Positions 42,868 through 52,594 of a stretch of 64,000 nucleotides of DNA are shown piece by piece. The notes below the pieces were generated by a model that searched no databases, had not been told where the DNA came from, and worked only from the letters and a program-made list of their open reading frames with translations. The position numbers and the translations under genes were made by a program. The stretch is from NCBI RefSeq assembly GCF_037137055.1, contig NZ_JBBBNY010000013.1:33026-97025 (forward strand), read 5' to 3'. Each line of letters opens with the position of its first letter. Position 1 is the stretch's first letter. The DNA comes from Frateuria_A yonginensis (GTDB lineage Bacteria > Pseudomonadota > Gammaproteobacteria > Xanthomonadales > Rhodanobacteraceae).

Positions 42868-43325
42868 TGCGGCGCCCCGCTGGCGGCCACGGCCTTGCCG
42901 CCGTGGTGCGCCTTCTCCATGGCGTCCTTCAGTTCCTTCGGCATGTAGGTCTCGTCGTGCTTGGCGAGCACCTCGGTGGCGATGAAGCGGTCGCCGGCCA
43001 TGTGCCCGGTGGCGATCACCGACTGGTTGTCGCGGAACAGGTCGGGGAGGATGCCGGTGTACTCGACCGGCATGGCGCCGTCGGCGTCCACCACGGTGAA
43101 GTCGACCTTGAGCGAATCCTTCGAGCGCACGATCGAGCCGGACTTGACCATGCCGCCCAGGCGGAAGGTCTGGTACGCCTCGGCCTGGCCGGCTCGCACC
43201 TGGCTCGGGGTGAACAGGTAGTTCATGTTCTGCTGCAGGGCGAACACGGTCAGCCCGACCGCCACCACGGCGGCGGCGAGGATCAGCAGGACGATGGTGA
43301 GGCGGCGCTTGCGGGTGGGATTCAT
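42864..43325 (-). CDS. ccmE: Periplasmic heme chaperone CcmE
   Basis: A 153-residue protein: N-terminal membrane anchor (about 10-30), OB-fold beta domain, and the heme-binding motif LAKHDETYMP with H123 (covalent heme) and Y127. ATG 43325 overlaps the ccmD stop by 4 bp, so longer in-frame extensions are rejected. Confidence 0.97.
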   Translation of the reverse strand: MNPTRKRRLTIVLLILAAAVVAVGLTVFALQQNMNYLFTPSQVRAGQAEAYQTFRLGGMVKSGSIVRSKDSLKVDFTVVDADGAMPVEYTGILPDLFRDNQSVIATGHMAGDRFIATEVLAKHDETYMPKELKDAMEKAHHGGKAVAASGAPQ

Positions 43326-43513
43326 GGGTTCACGGGTGGGGTGGCGCGTTGCTGGCGGGCGGTTTGACGCGTGAGTCGTGCGCGAAGTTCGCGCAGGTTG
43401 CGTCGGCGGCGCAGCAGCGGGGAAACGAAGTCGGCGATCAGCACCAGGAAGAACACGGCGTAGGCCGGCCACACGTAGGCGGCGTAGCCGCCCATGGCGA
43501 GGAACGCGCTCAT
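43322..43513 (-). CDS. ccmD: Heme exporter accessory protein CcmD
   Basis: A 63-residue protein with one membrane helix (about 11-32, YAAYVWPAYAVFFLVLIADFV) followed by a strongly basic tail (RRRRNLRELRARL), the CcmD pattern. It stabilises the CcmABC-CcmE release complex. Its ATG at 43513 overlaps the ccmC stop by 4 bp, and its own stop overlaps ccmE. Confidence 0.92.
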   Translation of the reverse strand: MSAFLAMGGYAAYVWPAYAVFFLVLIADFVSPLLRRRRNLRELRARLTRQTARQQRATPPVNP

Positions 43514-44265
43514 GCGTTCTCCCCGGCGGCGATGCGGCGAACCCAGTCCTTGCCACCCTCCAGCTCCAGCAGGTCGGCGCGCACGCGGCCGAACAGGCTG
43601 GCCACGTAGTAGAGCTTGGTTGCCACCATCATGGTCAGCAGCGGCCACAGCATGTCGCCGCTGATCCTGGACGGGCCGAGGATGCGCACGGTGGAGCCCT
43701 GGTGCAGCGTGTTCCACCAGTTCACCGAGAAGTGCACGATCGGCACGTTGATGATGCCGACGAGCGCGAGGAAGGCCGCGGCGCGCGCGCCCTGGCGGCG
43801 ATCCTCGAAGGCGTGGTACAGGCCGATCACGCCGAGGTAGAGGAACAGCAGCACCAGTTCGGAGGTGAGTCGCGCGTCCCAGGTCCACCAGGTGCCCCAC
43901 ATCGGCTTGCCCCACAGGGAGCCGGTGACCAGGGTGATGAAGGTAAAGGCCGCGCCGACCGGCGCCGATTCCATCGCCACGGCCTCGGCCAGCTTGATCC
44001 GCCAGACCAGCGCGATGAAAGCTGCCACCGCCATGGCGGCGTAGATGAACAGGCTCATCCAGGCGCTGGGCACGTGGATGAAGATGATGCGGTAGGCGTC
44101 GCCCTGCTGGTAATCGGCCGGGGCCAGCACCAGCCCGCCGTACAGGCCGACGGCGCCGGCGAGCAGGGCGAGCGCCAGGAACCAGGGCCGCAGCGTGCCG
44201 GCGAAGCGGTAGAAGACCGGCGGCGAACCGAGCTTGTGCAGCCAGAGGGGAATCCACTTGGACAT
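43510..44265 (-). CDS. ccmC: Heme delivery protein CcmC
   Basis: A 251-residue inner-membrane protein with six helices. The WWD motif is MWGTWWTWDARLTSELVL, and the conserved histidines lie in FIHVPSAWMSL and the later VHFSVNWWNTLHQG. It loads heme onto CcmE. Confidence 0.97.
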   Translation of the reverse strand: MSKWIPLWLHKLGSPPVFYRFAGTLRPWFLALALLAGAVGLYGGLVLAPADYQQGDAYRIIFIHVPSAWMSLFIYAAMAVAAFIALVWRIKLAEAVAMESAPVGAAFTFITLVTGSLWGKPMWGTWWTWDARLTSELVLLFLYLGVIGLYHAFEDRRQGARAAAFLALVGIINVPIVHFSVNWWNTLHQGSTVRILGPSRISGDMLWPLLTMMVATKLYYVASLFGRVRADLLELEGGKDWVRRIAAGENA

Positions 44266-44271
44266 GGCGGA

Positions 44272-44958
44272 TCAGGCGTCCAAAGCAATGCGAAGGGCGG
44301 CGGCGCAGGCCAGCGGCGCCAGCACCAGGGTCAGGGCGAGGGCCGCGCCGAGCCAGGCGATCGGAGCGACCCACGGTAACCCCTGTTGGGCGGCCGCGAC
44401 CGCACCTGCGGCAAAGATGACCACCGGCACGCACAGCGGCAGCAGCATCAGGGCGAGCAGCATACCAGAGCGACGCGTGCCGGCCGTCAGCGCGACCAGT
44501 ACCGCGCCGAGCAGGCTGAGCATCGGCGTGGCCAGCGCCAACGCCAGCAGCAGCACGCCCATCACCGGCACCGGCAGGTGCAGCATGCCGGCCAGCAGCG
44601 GCGCGATCACGATCAGCGGCAGCGCCGTGGTGAGCCAGTGCGCCAGGATCTTCATGCCCAGCATCAGCGCCAGCGGCTGCGGCGCGAGCACCAGCTGTTC
44701 CAGCGATCCGTCCTCGATGTCGCTGCGGAACATGGCATCCAGCGCCAGCAGCATGGCCAGCAGCACGGTGACCAGCACCACGCCGCCGGCGATGCGCTGC
44801 AGCAGCGCCTGCTCCGGCCCCAGCGCGAACGGGAACAGCGTGGCCACGATCAGCGCATAGAGCACCGGCATGGCGATGTCGCCGCGCCGCCGCCAGGCCA
44901 GCGTCAGGTCGCGGCGCAGCACCGCCGCACAGGCGCGCGAAACGGGGGCCCGGCTCAT
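44272..44958 (-). CDS. ccmB: Heme exporter membrane subunit CcmB
   Basis: A 228-residue protein with six hydrophobic helices. The ALDAMFRSDIEDGSLEQLVLAPQPL motif after helix 2 is diagnostic for CcmB. It is the permease partner of CcmA. 81 bp separate it from ccmA, the largest gap inside the ccm cluster, and 6 bp from ccmC. Confidence 0.96.
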   Translation of the reverse strand: MSRAPVSRACAAVLRRDLTLAWRRRGDIAMPVLYALIVATLFPFALGPEQALLQRIAGGVVLVTVLLAMLLALDAMFRSDIEDGSLEQLVLAPQPLALMLGMKILAHWLTTALPLIVIAPLLAGMLHLPVPVMGVLLLALALATPMLSLLGAVLVALTAGTRRSGMLLALMLLPLCVPVVIFAAGAVAAAQQGLPWVAPIAWLGAALALTLVLAPLACAAALRIALDA

Positions 44959-45039
44959 GCCGTGCTCCCGCGGGCTCTGCCGGTGGGACCGCCGAAGGCG
45001 ACGATGAGACCGTCGCTTTCGCGTATCTGGCGGACCGCC

Positions 45040-45672
<633 letters not shown>

Positions 45673-45742
45673 CCGGCGGATTGTCCGCAATGCGTGCGCG
45701 CCTTGTCCATGCGGTGCGGGAGCGCACCCGCGCGCGGGTGCC

Positions 45743-46147
45743 TCAGCGAAGCTGGAGGTGGGCGCTACCCGCCCCGTGCCCCTGCAGCCAGGCGTTCTGG
45801 CCGTAGCGTTCGGCCAGGCGTTCCAGCGTGCCGGGCGCGATGCCGACGATCCACAGGCTCGGTTCGCGCCAGCCGTCGGTGCCCACGCCGACCGCGGGGT
45901 GGAGTTCCAGCCCGGCGCCCGCCCGCAGGTCGGCCAGCAGCCGGCGCTGGGCAGCACGGTTGACCGCCGGCGGCAGCGGCCGGGAGCGCGGGTTCCAGGC
46001 GGTGAGGAAGCCCCAGTCGCGATCGCCGGCGAGCGGCCGCAGCGCCACCGGCAGCGGCTCGCCGATGCGCAGGGTGGCGGCGCCGCCGCAGCGCAGCCGC
46101 ACGCGGTAGGCGCTGCGGCAATAGGCTTTCAGCAGCTCCTCATCCAT
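45743..46147 (-). CDS. DUF3293 domain-containing protein
   Basis: A 134-residue protein. The motif WGFLTAWNPRSRPLPPAVNRAAQRRL and the end part PSLWIVGIAPGTLERLAERYGQNAWLQG match DUF3293, a small soluble family of unknown function. Its start overlaps the kmo stop by 8 bp (ATGGATGA), so it is probably translated with kmo. Confidence 0.85.
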   Translation of the reverse strand: MDEELLKAYCRSAYRVRLRCGGAATLRIGEPLPVALRPLAGDRDWGFLTAWNPRSRPLPPAVNRAAQRRLLADLRAGAGLELHPAVGVGTDGWREPSLWIVGIAPGTLERLAERYGQNAWLQGHGAGSAHLQLR

Positions 46148-47540
46148 GGCGCAGCGGCGGCAGCGGCGGCAGCGTGGCCTCCAGCGTCGCCACCGCGGCG
46201 TCCAGGTCCACCGCATCCGGGTCGTTGCGCTCGCGCAGCAATTGCTCCAGCAGCAGGTCCTGCGCGCGTCCGCGCTCCAGCGCGTAGGCATAGGGCAGGT
46301 GGGTGAAGGTGACCATGCGGTAGCGCGCCATGAAATGCTGCGGCGCGCGGGCGGCCAGGCGCGCGCCCAGTTCGCGCTTGGCCAGGTAGCGCGGGTCCGC
46401 CACCGAATCGCGCATCTCCACGTAGTTCTCCAGTGCCATGGTGGCGATCGCGCCGACGTTCGGCTGGCGGATGCGCTGGAACTCGGCGAAGGCCTCGGCG
46501 GTGTCGTTGCCGTCGAGCAGCGCGGCCAGCACCACGGTGTCCTCGAAGCCGCAATTCATGCCCTGGCCGTGGAACGGCACGATGGCGTGCGCCGCGTCGC
46601 CGACCAGCAGCGCGCGGCCGCCCAGGTGCCAGCGCTCCAGGTAGAGCGTGGCCAGCGTGCCGACCGGGTGCGCGTCGTAGTCCTCGGCGAAGCGCGGCAG
46701 CAGCGGCAGCAGGTCGCCGAATTCCTCGCGGAAGAACGTCTCGGCGGCGCGCGAATCGGGCAGCGTGGCGAAGCTCGGGTGCGCTCCGTGCCCGGGCAGG
46801 AACAGGGTGACGGTGAAGCTGCCTTCGGTGTTGGGCAGGGCGATGCACATGTAGCCGCCGCGCGGCCAGATGTGCAGCGCATGGGGCTCGATCGCGAACT
46901 GGTCGTGCCCGCCGCTGTCGCGCAGCAGCGCGTCCGGGAGCTGGGTGGCGGGCGGGATCTCCAACTCCTTGTAGCCGTGCCCCAGCCAGTCGGTCCGCTC
47001 GCCCAGGGGCCGATGGGCGTTCATCGCGGCACGCAGGGCCGAGCCTGCGCCATCGGCGCCGATCAGCACCGGCGCGTCGACGTCGCGTTCGGTGCCGTCC
47101 AGTCCGACCACGCGCATGCGTCCGGCGTCGAAGTCCGCCGCGGCCAGCCCCTGGCCGAAGTGGAAGCGCACGCCGGCCGCCTCGGCCGCGTCCAGCAACA
47201 GCATGTTCAGCCCGCCACGCGAAACCGACCAGATCACCTCGCTGTCGTCCACGCCGTAGCGCTGCAGTCCGCTGCGGCCATCGGCAGTGTGCACCATGCG
47301 ACCGCGCATCATCACCGCGTGCGCAAGGACCTGCTCGGCCAGTCCCGCGCTGCGCAGCGCCTGCAGGCCGCGCTCGGCCAGGGCCAGGTTGATCGAGCGG
47401 CCTCCGGCGAACCCGGACACGCGCGGATCCGGGCGCTTCTCGAACACGTCCACGACGAAGCCGCGGCGAGCGAGTTGCTGGGCCAGCAGCGCGCCGACCA
47501 GGCCGCCGCCGATCAGGGTAAGGGGGGGCTTGCTGCTCAT
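46140..47540 (-). CDS. kmo: Kynurenine 3-monooxygenase
   Basis: A 466-residue FAD monooxygenase that hydroxylates L-kynurenine, an entry step of the tryptophan-to-quinolinate route to NAD found in some Xanthomonadales. N-terminal dinucleotide fold GGGLVGALLAQQLARRG, GGRSINLALAERG (a kmo signature), FAD motif ALLVGDAAHAIVPFHGQGMNCGFED, and the C-terminal hydrophobic stretch HFMARYRMVTFTHLPYAYALERG. ATG 47540 places the Rossmann fold at the N-terminus. Other kynurenine-pathway genes are not in the window. Confidence 0.94.
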   Translation of the reverse strand: MSSKPPLTLIGGGLVGALLAQQLARRGFVVDVFEKRPDPRVSGFAGGRSINLALAERGLQALRSAGLAEQVLAHAVMMRGRMVHTADGRSGLQRYGVDDSEVIWSVSRGGLNMLLLDAAEAAGVRFHFGQGLAAADFDAGRMRVVGLDGTERDVDAPVLIGADGAGSALRAAMNAHRPLGERTDWLGHGYKELEIPPATQLPDALLRDSGGHDQFAIEPHALHIWPRGGYMCIALPNTEGSFTVTLFLPGHGAHPSFATLPDSRAAETFFREEFGDLLPLLPRFAEDYDAHPVGTLATLYLERWHLGGRALLVGDAAHAIVPFHGQGMNCGFEDTVVLAALLDGNDTAEAFAEFQRIRQPNVGAIATMALENYVEMRDSVADPRYLAKRELGARLAARAPQHFMARYRMVTFTHLPYAYALERGRAQDLLLEQLLRERNDPDAVDLDAAVATLEATLPPLPPLRHG

Positions 47541-47776
47541 GGGCGATCCGTTCCGGGCATCCCGCGAACTGTTCCGCAAGCGGCGCGCGACTGCAACGCC
47601 TACGGCGCCCGCTGCTCCGGGAGGGGGTGTATGAGGCGCGGGTCTTGCGTGAAGGAGCCTTCACGCGACGAGCCGAAGGACGGAGGCGTCCCGCAAGCCC
47701 TGGCCCCTCGTTCCGGCCTTCTCCCGGGGGGCGATCGCCGCCCATGCCGACAAGACTCGACTGACGAGGGCGGGGG

Positions 47777-48253
47777 TCAGCCCTTGCGGGTCTTGTTCGG
47801 CGCCGTCTGCGCGGCGGCGTCCAGGAAGCCGCGCTGCATGGTCTTCCACGCGTCCAGGTTGCGCTCGGTGAGTTCGTTGAGCATCGACCAGGGCGTCTGG
47901 CCCATCAGGCTGTTGAGCTGGGCGCGGAACTGCTGCTGCTGGTCGAGGAAGACCTGCAGGCTGCGCTCCAGGTACGGGCCCATGAAACCCTGCAGCGAGT
48001 CGCCGTAGAAGCGGATGATCTGGCTGAGCAGCTGCGGCGACAGCATCGGCTGTCCCTTCTCCTCGTGCTCGGAGATGATCTGCAGCAGGACCGAACGGGT
48101 CAGGTCTTCCCCGCTCTTGGCGTCGCGGACCTCGAAGGATTCGCCGTCCAGCACCAGTTGACGGACCTCCTCCAGCGTGATGTAGCTGGAGATCTCCGTG
48201 TCGTACAGGCGGCGGTTCGGGTACTTCTTGATGATGCGCAGTTTTTGTGCCAT
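47777..48253 (-). CDS. phaR: Polyhydroxyalkanoate synthesis regulator PhaR
   Basis: A 158-residue repressor. The N-terminal DNA-binding domain RIIKKYPNRRLYDTEISSYITLEEVRQLVLDG is highly conserved in PhaR, followed by the PHB-accumulation domain (SVLLQIISEHEEKGQPMLSPQLLSQIIRFYGDSLQGFMGPYLE). It senses polyhydroxybutyrate and controls phasin and synthesis genes, none of which lie here. The ATG at 48253 is fixed by the MAQKLRIIKKYPNRRLYDT start. Confidence 0.95.
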   Translation of the reverse strand: MAQKLRIIKKYPNRRLYDTEISSYITLEEVRQLVLDGESFEVRDAKSGEDLTRSVLLQIISEHEEKGQPMLSPQLLSQIIRFYGDSLQGFMGPYLERSLQVFLDQQQQFRAQLNSLMGQTPWSMLNELTERNLDAWKTMQRGFLDAAAQTAPNKTRKG

Positions 48254-48341
48254 GCGCGACACGCTAGCAGAACGTATTGCGCTGCACCAGTAATCCATGC
48301 TGCACCCGCCGGTGCAGCAAATCCGGCCGTGCCGCTACGCG

Positions 48342-49895
48342 TCAATGGCCCATCGCACCGCCTGCGCTGCCGAACGGCGGCCGGGCGAACCACAGGATCG
48401 GGATCAGCGCCAGGAACAGCACGGCGCAGCCGAAGAACACGTCGTTCACCGCCAGGGTCAGCCCTTCGCGTGTCACCAGCTGGTTGATCAGTCCCATCGT
48501 CTGCTGGTGCGACAGACCCCAGTGCGAAAGCTGGTCGACGAAGTGGGTGGCGGCCGGCTGCGCCGGGCTCACGTATTCGGTCAGCCGCGCATGGTGGAAC
48601 TCGCCGCGGTGGTCCCACAGCGTCACCGTGATCGCGGTGGACATGCTCGAGCCCATCGTGCGGCAGAAATTGGCCAGGCCCGAGGCGCTGGCGATGTCCG
48701 AGGCCGGCAGGCCGGCCAGGTAGATCTGGTTCAGCGGGATGAAGAAGCAGGGAATCGCCAGGCCCATCACGAAGCGCGGCACCACCAGGGTGGAGAACGA
48801 GGCCGCGCTGTCGAAGGTGGAGAACCAGTAGGAGGTGGCGGCGAAGGTGATGAACGCGAAGGTCACCACCGCGCGCAGTTCCAGCCGGTGCATGTTGCGG
48901 CCCAGGATGGGCGAGACCAGGAAGGCCAGCACGCCGACCGGCGCGGTCGCCAGGCCGGCCCACGTCGCGGTGTAGCCGAGCGTGGTCTGCAGCCACAGCG
49001 GGAAGACCACGTTGATGCCGAAGAAGGCGAACATGCCCAGCGACAGCGCCACCACGCCGACGGTGAAGTTGCGTTGGCGGAACAGCGACAGGTCGACCAC
49101 CGGGTGCTTGGCGTGCAGTTCCCACACCACCAGGAAGGTCAGGCAGACCAGCGCGACGATGCCCAGCGTGGTGATCATCGGCGAGGCGAACCAGTCGTGG
49201 TCGTTGCCGTTGTCCAGCATGAACTGCAACGCGCCGATGCCCACCACCAGCAGCGCCAGGCCGACGCTGTCGATCGGGATGCGCACGGTCTTGGTCTCGC
49301 GCTTGTGCAGCAGCGCCCAGGTGACTACCGCCGCGAGCACGCCCACCGGCAGGTTGATGTAGAAGATCCACGGCCAGGAGAGGTTGTCGGTGATCCAGCC
49401 GCCCAGGATCGGACCGAAGATCGGCGCGATCACCACCGTCATCGCCCACAGCGCCAGCGCGATGCCCTGCCGTTCCTTGGGATAGCTCGACAGCAGCAGG
49501 GTCATCGACAGCGCCACCATCGGCCCGGAGCCGGCACCCTGCATCAGGCGCGCGAACACCAGCATCGGCATCGAGGTCGCCAGGCCGCACAGCATCGAGA
49601 AGGCGACGAACAGCAGCACCGAGGCGACGAAGGTCCTTACCTCGCCGAAGCGCTTGGCCACCCAGCCGGTGAGCGGCTGCATGATGGCGCTGGCCATGGC
49701 ATAGGAGCTGATCGTCCACGTGCCCTCGCTGGGGCTCACGCTGAGGCTGCCGGCGATGTGTGGTACGGCGACGTTGACGATGGTCATGTCCAGCACCTCC
49801 ATGAAGGTGCTGAACGCGACCGCGGCGGTGAGCAGGACCAGCTTGCCGCCGTGCAGCGGTGGCAACGGCTTGCTGTTGTCGGGGGTGGCGGCCAT
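48342..49895 (-). CDS. emrB: DHA2-family multidrug efflux transporter (EmrB-like)
   Basis: A 517-residue inner-membrane protein with 14 helices. DHA2 signatures: motif D1 FMEVLDMTIVNVAVPHIAGSL in helix 1, motif A WVAKRFGEVRTF, and motif C IFGPILGGWITDNLSWPWIF in helix 5. It couples proton influx to drug export through EmrA and the outer-membrane channel. 18 bp after the emrA-like gene; last gene of its operon. Confidence 0.94.
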   Translation of the reverse strand: MAATPDNSKPLPPLHGGKLVLLTAAVAFSTFMEVLDMTIVNVAVPHIAGSLSVSPSEGTWTISSYAMASAIMQPLTGWVAKRFGEVRTFVASVLLFVAFSMLCGLATSMPMLVFARLMQGAGSGPMVALSMTLLLSSYPKERQGIALALWAMTVVIAPIFGPILGGWITDNLSWPWIFYINLPVGVLAAVVTWALLHKRETKTVRIPIDSVGLALLVVGIGALQFMLDNGNDHDWFASPMITTLGIVALVCLTFLVVWELHAKHPVVDLSLFRQRNFTVGVVALSLGMFAFFGINVVFPLWLQTTLGYTATWAGLATAPVGVLAFLVSPILGRNMHRLELRAVVTFAFITFAATSYWFSTFDSAASFSTLVVPRFVMGLAIPCFFIPLNQIYLAGLPASDIASASGLANFCRTMGSSMSTAITVTLWDHRGEFHHARLTEYVSPAQPAATHFVDQLSHWGLSHQQTMGLINQLVTREGLTLAVNDVFFGCAVLFLALIPILWFARPPFGSAGGAMGH

Positions 49896-49913
49896 GGGGA
49901 AGGGGCCTTCGGG

Positions 49914-51110
49914 TCAGCGGGCGGCGCGGGGCAGGTTGGCCTGGATGATGCGCTGGGCCTCCTGGTCGGCCTTGTCCATCATCCGGTCGTACACGGTGGT
50001 CTCGGCGACCGGCTGCTGCGCGGGCGCTCGCGCCAGCATCGGGCCGGTGTCGTCGGTGATGTCGATGGTGACCTCGGTGGACAGGCCCACGCGCAGCGGG
50101 TGCTTGTCCAGCTCGCGGTCGTCCAGCGCGATGCGCACGGGCACGCGCTGCACCACCTTGATCCAGTTGCCGGTGGCGTTCTGCGCCGGCAGCAGCGAGA
50201 AGGCGCTGCCGGTGCCGGCCCCCAGGCCGATCACCTTGCCGTGGTACTCGACGTCGCCGCCGTAGATGTCCGCCTCGATCGTCGCCGGCTGGCCGATGCG
50301 GATGTGCTGCAGCTGGCTTTCCTTGAAGTTGGCGTCGATCCACAGGTCGTGCAGCGGCACCACCGTCATCAGCTGCTGGCCGGGTTGCACGCTGTTGCCC
50401 AGCTGCACGCTGCGCTGCGCCACGTAGCCCGAGACCGGGGCAAGGATCGCGTTGCGCTGCGCGGCGATCCAGGCAGCGCGGAAGTTGGCGCGCGCCTGCA
50501 GCACCGCCGGGTTGTCGGCCACGTCGGTGCCCTCGACCGCCGCGTGCGCGGCGGCGGCCTGGGCCTGCGCCGCCTCCAGCGCGGCGCGCGCCTGCGCCAC
50601 GCCGTCGCGCAGGTGCTGCACGATCTCGGGCGATTCGGCATGGGCGGCCAGCAGCGGCAGGTGGCGCTTGAGGTCGGCTTCGAGCTTGGCCAGCTCCAGC
50701 TTGCGCGCCGCGACCTGGGCGTCGGCGCTGCTGGCCGAGCTGGTCTGCTGGCGCACGCCGCGTACCGCCTGCGCCAGCGCGCTGCGTGCCTGGGCCAGGC
50801 GCACCTGCGCGTCGGTCGGATCGAGCCGGACCAGCACCTGGCCGGCCTCCACGCGCTGGGTGTCGTCGGCCATGATCGCCACCACGGTACCCGGTACCTG
50901 GGCGGAGATCGTCACCTGGTTGCCGCCCACGTAGGCGTTGTCGGTCTTTTCCCGCCGCGAGAACACGAACATCCACAGCGCGATCCAGATCAGCGCGACC
51001 AGGATGAAGACCGCCGCCACGATCAGCAGGGCGCGGCGGCGCTTGGCCGGGTTCTTCGCGGCCAGGCCGCTCTCGTTGGCGGCGGGCTTGTCGGCGTCAG
51101 TGGCGCTCAT
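49914..51110 (-). CDS. emrA: HlyD-family membrane fusion protein (EmrA-like)
   Basis: A 398-residue periplasmic adaptor with one membrane helix (about 27-50), then the biotinyl-lipoyl halves (DNAYVGGNQVTISAQVPGTV and APVSGYVAQRSVQLGNSV) around a long coiled-coil hairpin (about 95-200) and a beta-barrel (ANFKESQLQHIRIGQPA). It bridges EmrB to the outer-membrane protein. ATG 51110 lies inside the 3' end of the upstream OMF gene (14-bp overlap). Confidence 0.94.
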   Translation of the reverse strand: MSATDADKPAANESGLAAKNPAKRRRALLIVAAVFILVALIWIALWMFVFSRREKTDNAYVGGNQVTISAQVPGTVVAIMADDTQRVEAGQVLVRLDPTDAQVRLAQARSALAQAVRGVRQQTSSASSADAQVAARKLELAKLEADLKRHLPLLAAHAESPEIVQHLRDGVAQARAALEAAQAQAAAAHAAVEGTDVADNPAVLQARANFRAAWIAAQRNAILAPVSGYVAQRSVQLGNSVQPGQQLMTVVPLHDLWIDANFKESQLQHIRIGQPATIEADIYGGDVEYHGKVIGLGAGTGSAFSLLPAQNATGNWIKVVQRVPVRIALDDRELDKHPLRVGLSTEVTIDITDDTGPMLARAPAQQPVAETTVYDRMMDKADQEAQRIIQANLPRAAR

Positions 51111-52581
51111 GGTCGACGGCTCCAGCAGGGGAAGGGGAAGTGGACGAGGCGATCCGGGGCTTGGCGTCGCTGCGGTAACCGCCACCCAGCGCCTTGATCA
51201 GCGCCAGGTCGGTGGCCAGCGCCTGCGCATGCAACTGGGTGGCCGCATCGCGCTGCTGCAGCAGCGCGAGTTCGGCGGCCAGGCTCTCGCGGGCGTCGCG
51301 CACGCCCTGGCGCAGGCGCGCCCGGGCGTTGGCGAGCAGGCGTTCGTCGGCAGCGAGCTGGGCCTGCTGCTGGTCACGCTGGGCAGCAAGCTGCTCCGCG
51401 CCCAGCGCCTGCGTGGCCACGTCGCGGGCCGCCTCAAGCACGGTGCTTCGGTACTGCGCCACCGCACTGTCCAGTTGCGCGCGGCTGAGCCCGTAGTTGG
51501 CCTCGAGCGTGCCGCTTTCGAAGATCGGCAGGTGCAGCGCCGGCGTCAGCGCGAAGGTACGGCTGCCGGCGGTGAACAACTTGCCCATGTCGATGCTGGA
51601 AAGGCCGGCCAGCGCGCTCAGGCTGAAGTCGGGAAAGAACTCGGCGCGGGCGGCGTCGGTCTGCCGCAGCGCGGCCTCCACTTGCCAGCGGCTGGCGGCG
51701 ATGTCCGGGCGCCTGGCGATCAGATCGAGACTGGCGTTGGCAGGCAACCCGCCGGCGACGGCCGGGAGCGGGCGCGGCTGCAGCGCCGGCAGTTCGGCCG
51801 GCGCCACGCCCAGCAGCGAGGCGAGCACCGCGCGGCGCACCTTGGCCGAACCGTCGATCGCCGTGCGCATCTGCTCGAGCGCCGCCAGCTGCGCCTGCGC
51901 CTGCTCGACGGTATCGGCCAGGTCCACGCCCTGGCGCACCCGCAACCGGGCGATGTGCAGCAGTTGCCGCTGGGTGGCGAGCGACTGGTCGGCCAGGGCC
52001 AGGCGTGCCTGATCCGCCTGCCAGCCGAAATAGGTGGTGGCGACCGCGTACTGCAGCGCCAGCGCGGCCGCGCTGCGCTGCGCCTCGGCGGCGTGCGCCC
52101 GGTCCAGCGCCGCCTCCACCGCGGCGCGCTTCTTGCCCCACCAGTCGAAGTCGTATTTCAACTGCACGCCGAGATCGGCCTGGTTGTACCAGGTGAAGCC
52201 GAGGAACCGGCTGGGGATCAGGCCGTGCTCGCTCATCCGCTGGCGGGAGAACTGCACGTTGCCGTTGACGGACAGGCCCATCTGCGCCGCTGCCAGGCGC
52301 GCGGACTGTTCGGCGCCCTGCACGCGACTGCGCGCCAGTTCCAGGTTGGGCGCCTGGCGCATCGCACGGTCGATCAGCTCGTTCAGCTGCGGATCGTCGT
52401 AGGCGCGCCACCAGCGCGGATCGGGCCAGCCGGCGCGCGGCGCCGTCTCGATGCCGGCAAGGGGCACGTCGTCACGCAGTTGCGGCGGGGAAAGCCGGGC
52501 CGGCGGCGTGGCGCAGGCGGCCAGCGCCAGCGCAGTGGTCGCGGCCAGCGTCGTGCGGAGACGGAGCGTGGCAGGTCTCAT
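51097..52581 (-). CDS. Outer-membrane efflux lipoprotein, NodT/OprM family
   Basis: A 494-residue outer-membrane factor of the TolC class. The signal peptide ends in a lipobox (ALALAAC, cysteine about residue 22), so it is a lipoprotein. Two repeated OEP halves with long helices (about 60-260, 270-470) such as LNELIDRAMRQAPNLELARSRVQGAEQSARLA and RPDIAASRWQVEAALRQTDAARAEFFPDFSL. It completes the tripartite pump; 13 bp after the marR-like gene. Confidence 0.93.
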   Translation of the reverse strand: MRPATLRLRTTLAATTALALAACATPPARLSPPQLRDDVPLAGIETAPRAGWPDPRWWRAYDDPQLNELIDRAMRQAPNLELARSRVQGAEQSARLAAAQMGLSVNGNVQFSRQRMSEHGLIPSRFLGFTWYNQADLGVQLKYDFDWWGKKRAAVEAALDRAHAAEAQRSAAALALQYAVATTYFGWQADQARLALADQSLATQRQLLHIARLRVRQGVDLADTVEQAQAQLAALEQMRTAIDGSAKVRRAVLASLLGVAPAELPALQPRPLPAVAGGLPANASLDLIARRPDIAASRWQVEAALRQTDAARAEFFPDFSLSALAGLSSIDMGKLFTAGSRTFALTPALHLPIFESGTLEANYGLSRAQLDSAVAQYRSTVLEAARDVATQALGAEQLAAQRDQQQAQLAADERLLANARARLRQGVRDARESLAAELALLQQRDAATQLHAQALATDLALIKALGGGYRSDAKPRIASSTSPSPAGAVDHERH

Positions 52582-52594
52582 GGGGCGGCGTCCT

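Noticed and set aside
48297..51197. A 966-codon open frame antisense to the emrA/emrB genes
   Set aside because: Low-complexity translation; the minus-strand genes are intact efflux proteins.
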